A DNA stretch of 64,000 bases from Lichenibacterium dinghuense (lineage in GTDB: Bacteria > Pseudomonadota > Alphaproteobacteria > Rhizobiales > Beijerinckiaceae): the NCBI RefSeq assembly GCF_021730615.1, contig NZ_JAJLMN010000001.1:2553501-2617500 (forward strand), read 5' to 3'. The notes beneath the pieces are model-generated. The model had not been told where the DNA came from and did no database searches. It worked only from the letters and a program-made list of their open reading frames with translations. A program made the position numbers and the translations under genes. Below are positions 63,879 to 64,000 of this stretch, in pieces (position 1 is the stretch's first letter; each line of letters starts with the position of its first letter).

Positions 63879-64000
63879 TCACGATCCCTTGTTCGCCGAT
63901 GCACCGTGCCGATCGATGGCCGCCCGGACCATGGATCGAGCCGCGTCCGGTCCCTCCCACCCCCCGAGCGTGACCCACTTGCCTGCTTCGAGATCCTTGT
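63879..64000 (-). CDS. C-terminal part of an unidentified gene, cut by the window edge
   Basis: The last ~40 codons of a minus-strand gene that enters from beyond the window: KDLEAGKWVTLGGWEGPDAA, then ARSMVRAAIDRHG, ending in a stop 7 nt before the enolase start. It is coding-like and presumably the gene upstream of enolase in the operon. Too short to identify. Confidence 0.5.
   Translation of the reverse strand, partial: KDLEAGKWVTLGGWEGPDAARSMVRAAIDRHGASANKGS

Noticed and set aside
1-64000. CRISPR arrays, rRNA genes, transposases or integrases
   Set aside because: No regularly spaced direct repeats, no rRNA-like sequence and no DDE or tyrosine/serine recombinase motifs were seen.

Overview
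The window is GC-rich alphaproteobacterial DNA. It carries a divergent Lrp-type regulator and a two-domain PutA, a polar amino-acid ABC transporter, a class II CPD photolyase, dispersed palindromic elements, and many GTG/TTG starts in ATGA/GTGA/TTGA overlaps. The gene set suggests Hyphomicrobiales (Methylobacteriaceae/Beijerinckiaceae-like), but this is inference from gene content only. No rRNA, tRNA, integrase or transposase gene was found.

Layout. (1) 1-14.3 kb is an ordinary chromosomal block: lrp/putA, a DUF559 nuclease-like gene, an M32 carboxypeptidase, an MFS transporter, a four-gene amino-acid ABC operon, a glycosyltransferase and a photolyase. Two MITE-like palindromic elements and two smaller palindromic repeats are scattered in it. 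(2) 14.3-31.3 kb looks like a defence or accessory island. It holds a kinase/methyltransferase/unknown-protein operon, an ImmA-like metalloprotease with a PIN protein, and a ubiquitin-like conjugation operon: a tandem ubiquitin-like protein with a C-E-H-H carboxyl domain, a JAB peptidase and a ThiF E1. A WYL regulator is divergent from that operon and is followed by a nucleotidyltransferase and a PD-(D/E)xK-like protein. A Lar-like zinc-ribbon protein, a decaying gene, an RHH regulator and a flavoprotein follow. (3) 31.3-36.1 kb is an SbcD/SbcC (YhaO/YhaN-like) pair. (4) 36.3-63.9 kb is dominated by fluoride resistance. I can read six copies of the fluoride riboswitch (crcB RNA motif) from the sequence. 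They precede UspA plus a dynamin-like GTPase, a ClC-type channel fused to DUF190, two MutS-like ATPases, a run of three UspA genes, a truncated hydrogenase-4-like gene, and a 46-residue ORF. A Fluc/CrcB channel and a second-type enolase (a classic fluoride target) lie in the same region. An RpiR/K+-channel pair, an MFS/phosphatase operon with a strongly structured leader, and a cluster of secreted peptidases (54.9-59.3 kb) are interspersed.

How it fits together. CrcB and ClC-F export fluoride. The riboswitches switch on those genes and auxiliary stress genes when fluoride enters. In five of the six copies the conserved 3' arm of the riboswitch is complementary to the downstream Shine-Dalgarno sequence, and the bases covary between copies, so control is probably translational. 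The ubiquitin-like operon with a WYL regulator matches the known architecture of bacterial ubiquitin-like antiphage systems. Its fused modifier, and the lack of a separate E2, make it worth study.
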